Source: Sphingomonadales bacterium | Lineage (GTDB): Bacteria; Pseudomonadota; Alphaproteobacteria; Sphingomonadales; Sphingomonadaceae | Length of the DNA stretch: 64,000 nucleotides | Reading direction: 5' to 3' | NCBI GenBank assembly: GCA_027489295.1 | Contig: JAIYAA010000279.1 | Location: forward strand, 1-64,000 | The notes under the pieces: generated by a model | The model's database searches: none | What the model saw: the letters and a program-made list of their open reading frames with translations, nothing else | What the model was told of the DNA's origin: nothing | Translations under genes and position numbers: made by a program | In this document: piece after piece, positions 7,075-17,400 of the stretch | Position numbering within the stretch: position 1 is the stretch's first letter | How the letters are laid out: each line of letters begins with the position of its first letter

Positions 7075-7670
7075 TGCTGCGCCTCGTCGTCGGCGGCGTG
7101 ATTGGCGGTTATTCGGGCCCACCAGGCCTGCCAGCCGACGAGCTGGGCGGTTTGGCGCTCCCCTGCCGCGAGGAGGGCAAGAACGCCGTCACAGTCGGCG
7201 GCGAAAGCAGCTCGGCAGGTGGCGTCGGGATCTTCGGCGCCTGCCGGCGCTCCGCCACTACCCTGATCGGCTCGGGCCTGGGCGAGCTGCCGCAGGCGGT
7301 CAGCAGCGAGAGCGCGAGAAGCGGCAAGCTCGGCCTGAACGCGATCGAGTTTCTGAAGAACATCGGTGGATACCTCCTGGCTGGTGCGCGCGTCGGCGCG
7401 CTCTACGGTGATGACGTGGGCAGCGTCGGACTGGGCAGCGTCAGCAGTCGCCTGCCGCGCCTGATCGACCGCAGCGCCGAGGATGCGGATCTGCTCGAGC
7501 GCCCCCTTGGTGGAGAGGGTGACCGGGCGCTTCTGCTTGTCTACGACATGCGCCGCGGTTGACGTCGTCGAGCGGAAGGCGTCGACCTTGTGCGAGAGGT
7601 CGCCGATCACGGCGAGCGCGATCGCCAGCGCCAGGGCGAACCCCAGCGTCGCATATTTGAACGGGTTCAT
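7071..7670 (-). CDS. Rz-like inner-membrane spanin
   Basis: ATG 7670 is preceded by AGGAG and gives 199 residues. It has one N-terminal membrane helix (ATLGFALALAIALAVIG) and a long, alanine-rich helical periplasmic domain (about residues 60..150). This is the layout of an inner-membrane spanin, which with an outer-membrane lipoprotein disrupts the outer membrane in the last step of lysis. It follows the endolysin gene, and a lipoprotein frame is embedded within it, the classical Rz/Rz1 arrangement. The longer upstream frame is shadow sequence of the endolysin gene. Confidence 0.78.
   Translation of the reverse strand: MNPFKYATLGFALALAIALAVIGDLSHKVDAFRSTTSTAAHVVDKQKRPVTLSTKGALEQIRILGAAVDQARQATADAAQSDAAHVITVERADARTSQEVSTDVLQKLDRVQAELAASRALAADRLRQLAQARADQGSGGAPAGAEDPDATCRAAFAADCDGVLALLAAGERQTAQLVGWQAWWARITANHAADDEAQQ
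7109..7363 (-). CDS. Rz1-like lipoprotein spanin, embedded in Rz
   Basis: This 84-residue frame lies wholly within the Rz-like gene in another phase. It has a short signal with lipobox LLTAC (lipidated Cys24) and a proline-rich mature part (SSPRPEP, KIPTPP), which are the hallmarks of outer-membrane spanins such as lambda Rz1. Composition bias alone would not produce a lipobox at the right distance from the start together with proline enrichment. It should act with the enclosing Rz product. Confidence 0.75.
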   Translation of the reverse strand: MFFRNSIAFRPSLPLLALSLLTACGSSPRPEPIRVVAERRQAPKIPTPPAELLSPPTVTAFLPSSRQGSAKPPSSSAGRPGGPE

Positions 7671-7683
7671 GGATTGCTCCTGA

Positions 7684-8379
7684 TCAGGCGGCGCGCGGGG
7701 CGCGGCGCTTGGCGAAGGCGGCGGAGAGCCGCTCGTCGTATCGGTTCTCTCGGTACGCCGTGCCGTTGTAGCCGCGGGCGAAGGTGGCCCAGTCCCGCCG
7801 GCGCAGCGCGGAAGCGAGGCCGGCGACCTCCACGAAGTGCAGGAAGGCGTCGAGCTGGTCCGCCTCGGTCTGGGCCTGCTTCCAAGCGAATGCCCAGGGC
7901 GACGGCGCGTCGCAGACGGCGAAGTTCTCGCCGAGGATCTGGAAGCCGCCATAGGACGCGCTGGCGAAGCCGGCGTCGACATCGAGAGCGACCGCGTCGA
8001 GCAGCTGCTTCCACCGGTCGGCCTGGCGGGCTGGGTACAGCGCCCGGTTCCATTTCAGTGAGGATATGGCCGGGTGGCTGGCGTCGAACCGGTGGCCGGT
8101 GGCGCGGCTGAAGCGGTGCGGCTCGAACAGGATCGTCGGCCGGCCATCGACGAAGGGCGCGCCGCTGGCCTCGACGTCCCACACCGCCCAGATCGCCGCC
8201 GGGTCGGCGTCCAGCCGGTGCGCAGCGTCCTCGATATCATGCTCGGCCATCTGATAGTCTGGGCCGTCTTTCAGCGCGGTCGCAATGGCCATCCGGTCGG
8301 CAGCGCCAAACGGCGCGCCCTCGGCGCCAGGCTGCTGGCCAAGCGCCACCAGCCGCCGCCGCAGCGTCGTCAGATCCAT
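7684..8379 (-). CDS. Endolysin, N-acetylmuramidase (DUF3380) family
   Basis: The 231-residue protein matches the N-acetylmuramidase endolysin family over its length. The putative catalytic glutamate lies in VWDVEASG (Glu70), followed by the family's ILFEPHRFSRATG and SYGGFQILG blocks. It has no signal peptide, so release to the periplasm should depend on the adjacent holin-like protein. It would cut the glycan backbone of peptidoglycan. Gene order holin, endolysin, Rz/Rz1 supports the lysis role. Confidence 0.9.
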   Translation of the reverse strand: MDLTTLRRRLVALGQQPGAEGAPFGAADRMAIATALKDGPDYQMAEHDIEDAAHRLDADPAAIWAVWDVEASGAPFVDGRPTILFEPHRFSRATGHRFDASHPAISSLKWNRALYPARQADRWKQLLDAVALDVDAGFASASYGGFQILGENFAVCDAPSPWAFAWKQAQTEADQLDAFLHFVEVAGLASALRRRDWATFARGYNGTAYRENRYDERLSAAFAKRRAPRAA

Positions 8380-8405
8380 GTCGATGTTCCTCGGGTGGGA
8401 GGGGC

Positions 8406-8867
8406 TTAGGCGCCCGGCTTCGGAGCCTGCGGGTGCGGCTGCAGGGCCTTGTATTCCGGGTGCAGGCGGCCCTCGCGCGCAGCTTCCTTGATCGCGACTG
8501 CGGCGAGCTCGGCAGTTGTGGTGTTCCGCGCCGTGCCGACGATGTTGTCGGCGATCGCCGCGGCCTCGCTGTCGACCCGCTGGAGGAAGCGGTCGGTGAG
8601 CAGCTTGACCAGCCGGTCGGCGCCGACGGTGCAGAAGGCCGAGAAGAGCGCCGCAGCCTCCGCCTCCACCCCGGCGCGCGTCGCGAGCCAGTAGGCGATC
8701 AGCGCCACCATCGGCAGCAGCAGCAGATCTGCGAAGACCAGGCGCGCCTTCACCTGCACCCCACGCTTCAGCAGCAGCGCATATTTGGCGGCGAACCCGA
8801 ACGTGATCCCGATCAGGATCCAGCCGTATTTCGCCAGCACCGTCTCAAGAACCGGCGTCATCGGCAT
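8406..8867 (-). CDS. Holin-like membrane protein
   Basis: Starting at ATG 8867 (AAAAGGGGA just upstream) gives 153 residues; a coupled upstream start at 8891 would overlap the previous stop as ATGA. Three hydrophobic segments are visible: YGWILIGITFGFAAKYALLL, LVFADLLLLPMVALIAYWL and ALFSAFCTVGADRL, followed by a charged helical tail. Three helices and the position just before the endolysin fit a holin, though the long soluble tail is atypical for class I. Call based on topology and context. Confidence 0.6.
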   Translation of the reverse strand: MPMTPVLETVLAKYGWILIGITFGFAAKYALLLKRGVQVKARLVFADLLLLPMVALIAYWLATRAGVEAEAAALFSAFCTVGADRLVKLLTDRFLQRVDSEAAAIADNIVGTARNTTTAELAAVAIKEAAREGRLHPEYKALQPHPQAPKPGA

Positions 8868-8887
8868 TTCCCCTTTTATCGTGATGT

Positions 8888-9526
8888 TCATCCGCCGCCC
8901 CCCGGCCAACCGCTGAGGACGTCGATCTCGCTGAGAGCCTCGACGGTCGCCGCCGCATCTATCGCTGCACGAAGGGCCTGCGCGTGCTCCCAACAATCTG
9001 CGATATGCTGCCCGACTGCGATGCCCAGAGCGATCATTGCCGCGCCATCGTGGGTGACCTCGCCATTGTCGGCCATGGTCCAGTCGACCGAATACGGTTG
9101 GCCCGTAGCCTGGGCGAGTTGCGCCATCTGGACCGCGCCGGTGATCAGCACTCGGCTCGCATTCGTGGTATCAACCCGGCCGAGCGGCGTTTCGCAGCCT
9201 CCCGACGCCGCTGCATTGCGGGCAGCCTTTACGGCCGCCCATGCCCGCACCTTCGCAAGCTCAAGATCGCCGGCAGTGGGGTCTATGACCGTGCCGCCAT
9301 CGAACGGACGATCTGCCGCGACGAGCGCGGCCTCGGCATCGGCGATGTTACCGATCCGCACATCCGCCGGCAGGGTATACGTGCCGCGCCAGGCGATGAG
9401 CACCATGTCCTCCTTGACGAAGCTGTCGACCAGCACTTGCGTGCCGCCCTGCATGCCCATGAAGCTGTCGGCACGGTGGTACTTTGCGAGCGCACCATTC
9501 GGCATCTCGCGATCGAGAATGAACAT
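8888..9526 (-). CDS. DUF4376-type tail-fibre-associated protein
   Basis: The 212-residue protein ends in a DUF4376-like domain (VTHDGAAMIALGIAVGQHIA, then CWEHAQALRAAI), seen in tail-fibre or tail-assembly proteins of many prophages. The N-terminal half is compact and beta-rich. It lies between the tail-tip proteins and the lysis genes, the usual place for fibre-associated products. Exact role unknown. Confidence 0.6.
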   Translation of the reverse strand: MFILDREMPNGALAKYHRADSFMGMQGGTQVLVDSFVKEDMVLIAWRGTYTLPADVRIGNIADAEAALVAADRPFDGGTVIDPTAGDLELAKVRAWAAVKAARNAAASGGCETPLGRVDTTNASRVLITGAVQMAQLAQATGQPYSVDWTMADNGEVTHDGAAMIALGIAVGQHIADCWEHAQALRAAIDAAATVEALSEIDVLSGWPGGGG

Positions 9527-9549
9527 TCTCAGCTCCTAGGTTGTGGAGA

Positions 9550-10599
9550 TCAGAGGCCGGTGACGTCGATGATCATGATTGACCCGGCGTAGCTGACGAC
9601 CGGCTGGGGACTAGTTTTCGTGACACCGTAATTGTCGCCCGAGTGCTGCAGCCAGGCGAAGTCGAGAATATGAGGGTTGTCGCTACGCGCCTGGACCGAC
9701 AGCGCGTACCCTCTCCACACCCAGTAGGGAGGATCCGGCCCGATGATGATCCGGCCGCCGCTCAGCGTGACGTTTGTTTCTTCGTCCCCGTGATAGCCGA
9801 TCGCGCCCGAGAAGATGGCCGCGTACAGCCGGCCGGGAGTTCCCACCCAGGAGCCTGGTGCGCCTGGGATGATGTCGACCGCCCGCACGCACTGCTGCGC
9901 GCTGCTGAATGTCAACTCTCCCGTCGTCGGCGATCTACTGTTGAAGCCCGGCTTGGCCGCCACCAGCGTGGGCTTCTCGATGATATAGAAATCGCCGTCG
10001 CCGCCCCAGCCGGTAGAGACGGCCAACCTTACCCCGGTCGGGCCGCCCGAGGTGTAATAGGTGCCCATGAAGGCTGCTCGACGCCCAGTCGGCCGCAATG
10101 CCAGCATGCGCGCCGGATTGGCGCCGCCGGCTGGGTTGATCAGCCATGCATCAGCGCGTTGATAGCCAGTTGTGAGCTTCTCCGCACTCGCCCGGCCGTT
10201 GTGCTGGTAGGTGGCAAACAGACTCGTGAAGACGATTTTGCCGGCATCGTTTCGCAGCACCATCCGCGATCCGGAGGCACCTCCCAGCGAAACCAGGTCG
10301 ATACCGCCGTACAGAACCTCGAAGCTGCCGCTTGTTGGGTATGCGCCGCCCCTCGTCGGCATGCGCTGCCAGCTGAGCGTCGATCCCGAGATGCTGACGT
10401 TCGGCAGCCCCAGGTAGGCGTCACCCCGAACAAAGCTGAAAGCGCGGGACCCGTCGAGTGCCGGAACCGAGATCGAGCCGTCCGGATTGCTCGAATAATC
10501 GATGGTCAGGCTGCCGAGGATGATCGCGGCGCGGTCACCCGCGCCGCTGTCGAACTGGAGCGCACCGGTCAGGGGATCGCGCTGGCGAAACGCGGCCAT
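9550..10599 (-). CDS. Putative tail-tip protein, unknown family
   Basis: This 349-residue protein is Gly/Ser-rich and beta-prone throughout, without catalytic motifs or signal peptide. Its ATG overlaps the stop of the 1280-residue tail protein gene (ATGA), so the two are translationally coupled and probably assemble together. Position after the tail-tip gene suggests a structural or receptor-contact component. I do not recognise the family. Confidence 0.5.
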   Translation of the reverse strand: MAAFRQRDPLTGALQFDSGAGDRAAIILGSLTIDYSSNPDGSISVPALDGSRAFSFVRGDAYLGLPNVSISGSTLSWQRMPTRGGAYPTSGSFEVLYGGIDLVSLGGASGSRMVLRNDAGKIVFTSLFATYQHNGRASAEKLTTGYQRADAWLINPAGGANPARMLALRPTGRRAAFMGTYYTSGGPTGVRLAVSTGWGGDGDFYIIEKPTLVAAKPGFNSRSPTTGELTFSSAQQCVRAVDIIPGAPGSWVGTPGRLYAAIFSGAIGYHGDEETNVTLSGGRIIIGPDPPYWVWRGYALSVQARSDNPHILDFAWLQHSGDNYGVTKTSPQPVVSYAGSIMIIDVTGL

Positions 10600-13500
10600 C
10601 AGACGGTGATCTCGATTGCGAGCACATTGTTGGTGGCGAACAGGCGGTAGCCGTTGTTGTCCAACTCGAAGCCAGCCCCCTGGCCGCCCACGCGCGAGGT
10701 CAGAAAGCCCACCGTTTGGGTGATGGCGGAAAGGTAGGTAACGTTGATCTGCGTCGCCGTGACCGCACCCGCCGCGAGCGCGTTGGTGGTGACCGAGTTG
10801 GGCGCGAGATCCGCACCATCCGCCGACCGGTTCCAGCCATTGCCGTCGAAGCGGTAGAGCTTCTTGTCGGCCATCAGGTAGACGACCCGGCCCTCGAAGA
10901 GGTTGGAGTTGGGCAGCGAAGAGACGATCTCATAGCCGCCGAGCAGCTTCGACACCGAGAACACCTCGGTCATGACCTGCCCGTTGTAGTTGGCCGACAG
11001 CGTGAGCGTCGCTGTGTCGGCGCTCATATCCGTCACCTGATAGAAGCCCTTGGGCTGGCCGGCGACGGGGTTGCCATAGGCGGTGTTGATCGTCCCGCTG
11101 CAACCGGTAGCACTCGCGGACAGGAACGCGCCGGCCGTCACGTCGCCGGGCCCGGACATGACGGTCAGGAGGCCATTGGCATTGGCGAAGCTCTTCACCA
11201 CGCCGTTCGAATAGGCCTGGACGCTTGCGGCCTTGGCGGTGACCTTCAGATAAACCGCAGGCGCACCGTTGCTGCCGGCCGACCCAGGGTTACCCTGATC
11301 CCCCTTGTCGCCTTTGTCGCCCTTCTGTCCGGGCGAACCATCCAGACCCGCAGCACCCGCCGGCCCGAACTTGATGTCCGAGATGCGGGTGTTCTGCCAG
11401 GACATAGAACAGTCGAAATACAGCTTCAGGCCCGGCGAGGCGCCCACCGACCGCAGCAGGTTGCCGTTCTGAAAGTAGCGCACCGTCTTGTTGTCGTAAC
11501 TGATCGTGAGCTTGTCGCCTGGGCTCCAGTTACCGACCGTGGTGAATACTCCGCTTTCGAAGACCTGCAGAACCCGATTAATGCTCTGCTCCGTGTAGAG
11601 CGCAAAATCGATCGTGTCGTACCCGGTGCTGGTGGTTGGATCAGTGTTCAAGCCGACCATGGTGGCCCCGATGTCAGCCCCTGCCGTGAAGCTGACAAAC
11701 GCGCCGCCGATGAAGGCTTCCGACGAATATGCCGAGCCGTCCCACTCACTCGAAGCAGCCGCTCTGGCGACATAGTCGGGCCCCACCACGACCTTCGCCT
11801 GCGCGACTAGGCCGAAGCCCGCCGGCCCCCGATAAGGTCCCCAGACATAGTCGGCGGCATTCGTGCTCTCGGTCGACGAAGTCTTGTTAACGGCTATACC
11901 CTGATAGCCCCGGTTGCCAGGTGCGCCGTTGGTGAAGTTGACCGTGCCGTCGGCGCTGTCGGCATAGGCGATCCACGTGTAAAGCGTCTGGCCGTCCGCC
12001 CCGCGCGCGCCTGGCGCGCCCTGGGCACCGTTCGCCCCTGCCGAAACGGCAACAACGCTGATCGAATCGCTAAGCGTCGCCCCATCGGTGAGCGCGCCCG
12101 TGACGATCACCCCATTGGTGCCGCCGCGCGCCAGGCGGAAGTTGTTCTCGGTGATGTAGATGCTGTCGCCTGTCGAGGCCGACAGATAGGTCAGCGACAC
12201 GGGCGTGCCTGCCGCGTCGGTGATCGACCAGTAGACCGTTGCGGCGGTGTTCTGCTTGTTCACGCCGAAGGTGATTGTCTGATCGGTCGGCGTCGGCGTG
12301 CCCGCCCCATCGTAGGAGATGGTCTGGCGGTTCGACCGGATCGACAGCAGCTTCGCCGCGGCCCCCGCCGCGCCAGCACCGCCCGCCTTCGACTTCGTCA
12401 GCCCGAACTGTTTGGTGGCGGTTATCCCGGAATAGGAGCCGAACCCCACCGCCTTGATGGTCAGCGTCGCCGCATCCTCACCCGCATCGAGCCCGCCCGT
12501 GACCGCATAGGTCGCGCCGTCATAGATTACGGCGAGCCCCTGCGGGTTCGCCTCGGTGAACAGGTTGAAGCTGTCCTGCACCTCGTCGGCGCCGTCGCGG
12601 ATGATGAAGGTCCCGCTGGCGCCCGCATAGCTGGTGACGTTGCCGGCTGCATCGGCCGGCACGGTGTGGTCTTCGTTCGTCAGGTAAGCGGTCAGCGCGA
12701 CCGCGCTTGCAGGCTTGGGTTCCGGTCCTTTCGCGAGCCCCTCGATCGTCATCGCGCACGTGCTGAAATGCTCGCCGAGCGTGATCGTGAAATCGCGATA
12801 GAAGCCGTAGACGATCAGCGCGTCGAAGTCGGCCGCGCCGATCCAGAGTGAGGGTGTCGCCCGGAGCGTCGCCAGCCGACGCGCCAGCGTGTCGGCAGCG
12901 CTTGTCGCGATCTGGCTGCGGCCCTCCATCTTCTTCGCCCAGGCACGCTCGGTGAGCGTAGTTTGGCCGAAGTCGTCGGTCTGCTTGACACTGAAATCGA
13001 GGTTGCTGATCACAGGCTCATCAGCGAGCCTTCCCAGTCCCTCCCGAGCGCCGAGCAGCAAAGTTCCCACCGCCACCGGCGCCCCGCTGTCGGCGCCGGA
13101 TACCGTAACCGAGACCAGGTCGCCGGCGAACAGCATCAGATCTAGGAAGAGGGCGGTCGTGTTGGCGGCATCAATCAACCGCGTCTGGTCATAGCCGGGC
13201 GCCTGGACGCGTACGCTGGCGCCGACGATATCGAGCAGTGCGAGCGTGTCGTTTGCCGCGTTCGGCTTGAGCTGGAGCGCGATCGATCCCGTCGCGGCGG
13301 TCGCCGTGCCCAGCGCCTGGTCGAACATCGCCCATCGATTGGTGGGGCCGATATCGAGCCAGTTGGCCGCGCTGGTCGCCGGATCGTGCCCCGCATTGCC
13401 GTTGGTCAGGCTTTCATAAGCGCGGTGCGTCGCAGGTAGCACCACACGCGCACCGGCGACGTAGGCCGTCCCGCTCCTATAGGCCGGGTAGTCATTCTCC

Positions 13501-14441
13501 GGAACGCTCGACGATACCAGCACCGCGTCGGTGATCTCGATCGGCCGTGCGACCTGAAAGTCGCTTGGGCCTCCGAACGCTGGATCGACCGCCGGCACCG
13601 TGGTCTCGGCAGCAGGAAGCCCTTCGATCGAAAGCGAGCAGGTGCTGATCCCCTGAAGGCTGACAACCTGCGAGAAGTCCTTGTAGAAGCCGTAGCTGAT
13701 CAGGCTGGGATATCCCCCCTCCCCGATCCAGAGCGCCGGCACCGCGCGGATCGAGGCCAGCTGGCGCTGAATGCCGTTCACCGCGGCGTCGTCGACCAGG
13801 CACTTGACCTCAATCCGGCGCGACCAGCCGCGCTTCACGACCGTGGTGACCCCGAACGCATCGGTGTCGCGGCGGCTATAGTCGGTGATGCCGACCGTTG
13901 GCCCATCCCCTAGCGTGCCGAGCGTGATCGCCGCACCGGTGATCAGCTTGCCCACGATCGCAGCGCCATTGAGGGGTGTGATCGTGATGGTCGCGACGCG
14001 GGTCGCCGCCAGCGGCAGATCGAGGAAAGCTTCGCACGCCGCCGGCGCGCCTCGCGTAACGTCGAGAATGGTGGTGCCGGCCGAGGTGATTTGCACCCGG
14101 ACACTGGCCGCCTGGAGGTCGACGAGCCCGATCGTGTCCGCCGAATCATCCAGGCTGAGCGTCACGACGATCGACGCCGCTGAGCTCGTCGCTGGACCAG
14201 ATGCCGGATCGAACATCGCCCAGCGATTGGTCGGGCCCACATCGATCCAGAAGGTGCTGCCCGCGGTCGAAGGATCATGGCCTTGGTTGCCGGCTACCGC
14301 GCTCTCGAAAACTCGGTGGATTGCTGCCACGATGACCCGCGCGCCTGCGGCGTAGGTAGTGCCGGGCACCCAAGCCGCAAAGTCGTTCTCGGGAACGCTG
14401 GACGCGGCGAGGTTGGTGCCGAGCGGGCGGATGACCTTCAT
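10599..14441 (-). CDS. Large distal tail / host-contact protein with duplicated N-terminus
   Basis: The 1280-residue protein follows the tape measure with an ATGA overlap. Residues about 15..280 and 315..590 are two copies of the same module (both contain AGARV, GHDP and IGPTNRWAMFD or VGPTNRWAMFD). Next come Ig-like segments (about 600..850), a lectin/SPRY-like beta region (about 890..1030), a collagen-like GXY stretch containing GQKGDKGDKGDQG, and a C-terminal tail-fibre-like end. The N-terminus would anchor in the tail tip and the collagen and C-terminal parts would reach the host. No separate lambda J, L or NlpC/P60 protein is encoded, so this may replace several of them. Confidence 0.65.
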   Translation of the reverse strand: MKVIRPLGTNLAASSVPENDFAAWVPGTTYAAGARVIVAAIHRVFESAVAGNQGHDPSTAGSTFWIDVGPTNRWAMFDPASGPATSSAASIVVTLSLDDSADTIGLVDLQAASVRVQITSAGTTILDVTRGAPAACEAFLDLPLAATRVATITITPLNGAAIVGKLITGAAITLGTLGDGPTVGITDYSRRDTDAFGVTTVVKRGWSRRIEVKCLVDDAAVNGIQRQLASIRAVPALWIGEGGYPSLISYGFYKDFSQVVSLQGISTCSLSIEGLPAAETTVPAVDPAFGGPSDFQVARPIEITDAVLVSSSVPENDYPAYRSGTAYVAGARVVLPATHRAYESLTNGNAGHDPATSAANWLDIGPTNRWAMFDQALGTATAATGSIALQLKPNAANDTLALLDIVGASVRVQAPGYDQTRLIDAANTTALFLDLMLFAGDLVSVTVSGADSGAPVAVGTLLLGAREGLGRLADEPVISNLDFSVKQTDDFGQTTLTERAWAKKMEGRSQIATSAADTLARRLATLRATPSLWIGAADFDALIVYGFYRDFTITLGEHFSTCAMTIEGLAKGPEPKPASAVALTAYLTNEDHTVPADAAGNVTSYAGASGTFIIRDGADEVQDSFNLFTEANPQGLAVIYDGATYAVTGGLDAGEDAATLTIKAVGFGSYSGITATKQFGLTKSKAGGAGAAGAAAKLLSIRSNRQTISYDGAGTPTPTDQTITFGVNKQNTAATVYWSITDAAGTPVSLTYLSASTGDSIYITENNFRLARGGTNGVIVTGALTDGATLSDSISVVAVSAGANGAQGAPGARGADGQTLYTWIAYADSADGTVNFTNGAPGNRGYQGIAVNKTSSTESTNAADYVWGPYRGPAGFGLVAQAKVVVGPDYVARAAASSEWDGSAYSSEAFIGGAFVSFTAGADIGATMVGLNTDPTTSTGYDTIDFALYTEQSINRVLQVFESGVFTTVGNWSPGDKLTISYDNKTVRYFQNGNLLRSVGASPGLKLYFDCSMSWQNTRISDIKFGPAGAAGLDGSPGQKGDKGDKGDQGNPGSAGSNGAPAVYLKVTAKAASVQAYSNGVVKSFANANGLLTVMSGPGDVTAGAFLSASATGCSGTINTAYGNPVAGQPKGFYQVTDMSADTATLTLSANYNGQVMTEVFSVSKLLGGYEIVSSLPNSNLFEGRVVYLMADKKLYRFDGNGWNRSADGADLAPNSVTTNALAAGAVTATQINVTYLSAITQTVGFLTSRVGGQGAGFELDNNGYRLFATNNVLAIEITV

Positions 14442-17400
14442 GCCACCTCCCTCGTGGCGATCGCGTCGCCGCCAGCAGACGACACCACGGTGTCGAGCGT
14501 CTTTGCCGTCTTGCCGGTGTACGCGGCGGTCGCAGCATGCCCTGCATTGTTCTCGTTGCGCATCTGCTTCACCTCGTCGGTGAGGGCCGCCAGCGCCGTC
14601 CGCAGATCGGCGATGGTGACCGTGTTGTCGTTCGAGACCGAGGTGGCGGTCTGCGCGGTCGCGGCGGCGGCCAGCTGCGCGGTGCTGCTGCTGGCCGTGC
14701 TGGCGGCGGTGCCCAACTGGTTGATCGCGCCGTAGGTCGCCTCAAGGCTGGCGGCGGTCTGCGCCTGGACGCGCGCCAGCTCCTGCCGGCTGGTGGCAGC
14801 GTTCGCCGCCGCGGACAGCAGTGCCTGCGACAGCTGGGGAAGCGACTTCGCCGCATCCTGATCGCCGCCGCGCGCCGCCGCCGTGGCGGCATTGAACTGG
14901 CCGAGCAGGCCCGCGAAGGTGGTCGAGCCGGTGACATCGCCCAGCCCGCGGATGCGCTTCACCTCGTCCATGATGCTGTCGCCGACCGAGCTCCACGCCT
15001 GGCGCAGCTCGTCGGCGGCCTTGGCTGCCTCCTGCGCGTCCTGGATCGCCCAGACCTGTTCCTGCAGCGCGCGGTTGCTCGCATCGAGCTTGGCGAGATC
15101 TAGCTTCCGGATCTCGTCCGTCTTGCCCTGGAGTTCGAGGATCTGGCGCTCAAGGTCCTGCCGCTCGCTCAGGATATCAGCCGCGCTCTTCGCCCCCTGC
15201 AGCGACTGCTGCAAATCGGCGAACGCCGGCGCCAGCTTGAGCAGCGTGGCATAGGTGGCCTGCCCGGCGGCGGTGGTGAGGTCCTGCACCTCTACCAGCT
15301 GACGGAACGACGCGAGGGTCGAAGGCACGGATACGCCGAGGCTGGCGAAGACCTTCGTCATCTGCGCCGTCTTGGCGGCTGCCTGCTCCTCCGAGGTGTA
15401 ATAGGCCTGGAAATAGGCGGTGGCCGCGTCGTTCAGCGCCGAGACGCTGTCGAACTGGTCGGCCAGGCCAAGCTTCGCCGCGATCCCCATGCCCTCGGCG
15501 CTGGCGCCGAGCAGGTCGAGCGAGGTGCTGACCTGTTCCACGGTCGATGCCACGCGGGTCAGCGTCTCGAACGCGCCCTCGCCGACCTTCTGGAATTGCG
15601 AGATCAGCGGGAACGCTGCGGTCGCCATGCTGTCGGCGGCCGCGCCGAACACCGCGGTCAGCTTCTCCTGGATCTGCTCGCCGGTGAGACCCTTCAGGTC
15701 GATCTTGCCGATGTTCACGACGAAGCCGTTGAGCTTCGCCTGGACGGCGTCGGTCGATTCGCCGAGCGGTACCGCCGCCGCTTTGATGGCGTCGTTGAAA
15801 CTGCGGAGGATCAGCGTGAACTGGTTCGAGAGGTTCGGGTCGAGGGCGCCGTAGTCGGTCGAATAGGACCGGCCGGTCACGATCCCGAGGAACTTCTTCG
15901 TCTTGGTCACGTCCGAATAGGCCTGGCCGTTGAAGCCGCCGGCGTTGATGCTGCCGATCGACTGCGGCCCGCCGAAGATACCGCTCCCCGTGACATCGGT
16001 GCGCGTGCCGAACAGGCTGCTGAGGAAGCCGCCGACCAGCGGGAGGTTGCCCAGGACCGAACCGATCAGGTTGGACTTGAACCCGGTGGCGACGCTGCTG
16101 CTCGCGTTGACGTCGCCGCCGCGCACGATCAACGAGGCAACTCCGCTGATCTGGCTGTCGATCGAGCGGAGCGAGTCGAGCATCTGGCGCGAATAGACGT
16201 TGGTGACGGTATCGACCGCCTTCAGCTCGTCGATCGCGCGCTTGAGGCTCTCGCTCTTCGCCGTGCTGTCGCCGAGGACCGTGCCGGTACCGGTGTTCGT
16301 CGGCGCCGCCGTATGGCTCCCGCCGGTGAGACTGCCGATCACGGCCACCCCGGCCGCAACCAGCGCGCCGGCCGTCGCCGCCATCGCGATGATGTTGAAC
16401 GGGAACGGCAGCTTGGACTGGGCGGCGATACCCTCGGTGCCCTGCGCGGTCGCCCGGGCGGCGCTGTTCGACACGATGCCGAGCGTCTCGGCGACGTCCT
16501 GCGCCATCGCGCGCACCGACATCGCGAACTGGATGGCGCGATAGGCCTTCTCGGTCACAGCAAGGATCTCGTAGCCCTTGCTGTTCTCGCTGAAGAACCC
16601 CTTCGCCGCGCCGGCCATGTCGCCATAGAGGTCGATGCGGGTGGTGGCGGTGCGGAGCGCGAACTTGGCATTCTCCTGCTCAGTCGCTGCGTTTCGGTCT
16701 TGAGCGATTGCGATTGAGCTTATGCGAGTAAGCTCGGTCTTATGCGCCTTCGACAGCTTCTCTTGATCGGCCAGATATGTCGCGAATCGAGATGACACGC
16801 TGCCGAGCGCATTCCCGAAGCTGCCGAAGGCGTCAGCCATGCCGGACGCGGCTTCGCTGATGTTGGCCGCGATCAGGTCGAATAGATCCGCTTGATAGCG
16901 GAGGCTGTTGTTGGTGGCCTCGGTCTTCAACCGCAGCTGTTCCTGCGCGTCAGCGATCTGGACCTGGGTGCCGATGTATGCGGCTGCCTGGATGCCCTTG
17001 TAGCCTTTGGCCTCCGCCTCCTGCGTTGCGCGGATCGTCGCGAGCTGGTGCGCACGCACGGCGTCCATCTGCCCGACGAGATCAAGCTCGGCGCGCAGCT
17101 CGACCAAGCGGTTCGCCCCGCTGGTCGCATCCGTGGCGAACGATGCCGTCACCTTCTGCGCATCAAGGTCAGCGCGAGCCTTCTGTTGGTCGCGGAGCGC
17201 GGCAGTCGCCTTATCGGCCGCGTCCTTGAACGCCTTCTGTCGGCCGACGTCCTTCTCGGCCACCGCTTCGGCCAGCTTGGACTGCGCCGCCTGGATCGCT
17301 GCGAGCAGCGGCAGGTCCTCGATCTGCGCGCGCACCAGCTCGGCCGCCTGCGAGGCTGGCATGATCCCGGCCGCCACGGATGCGTTCACTTTCGCCTGGA

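Noticed and set aside
11295..11345. Short periodic repeats resembling a repeat array
   Set aside because: They encode the collagen-like GXY segment of the tail protein; no spacers or palindromic repeats, so not CRISPR.
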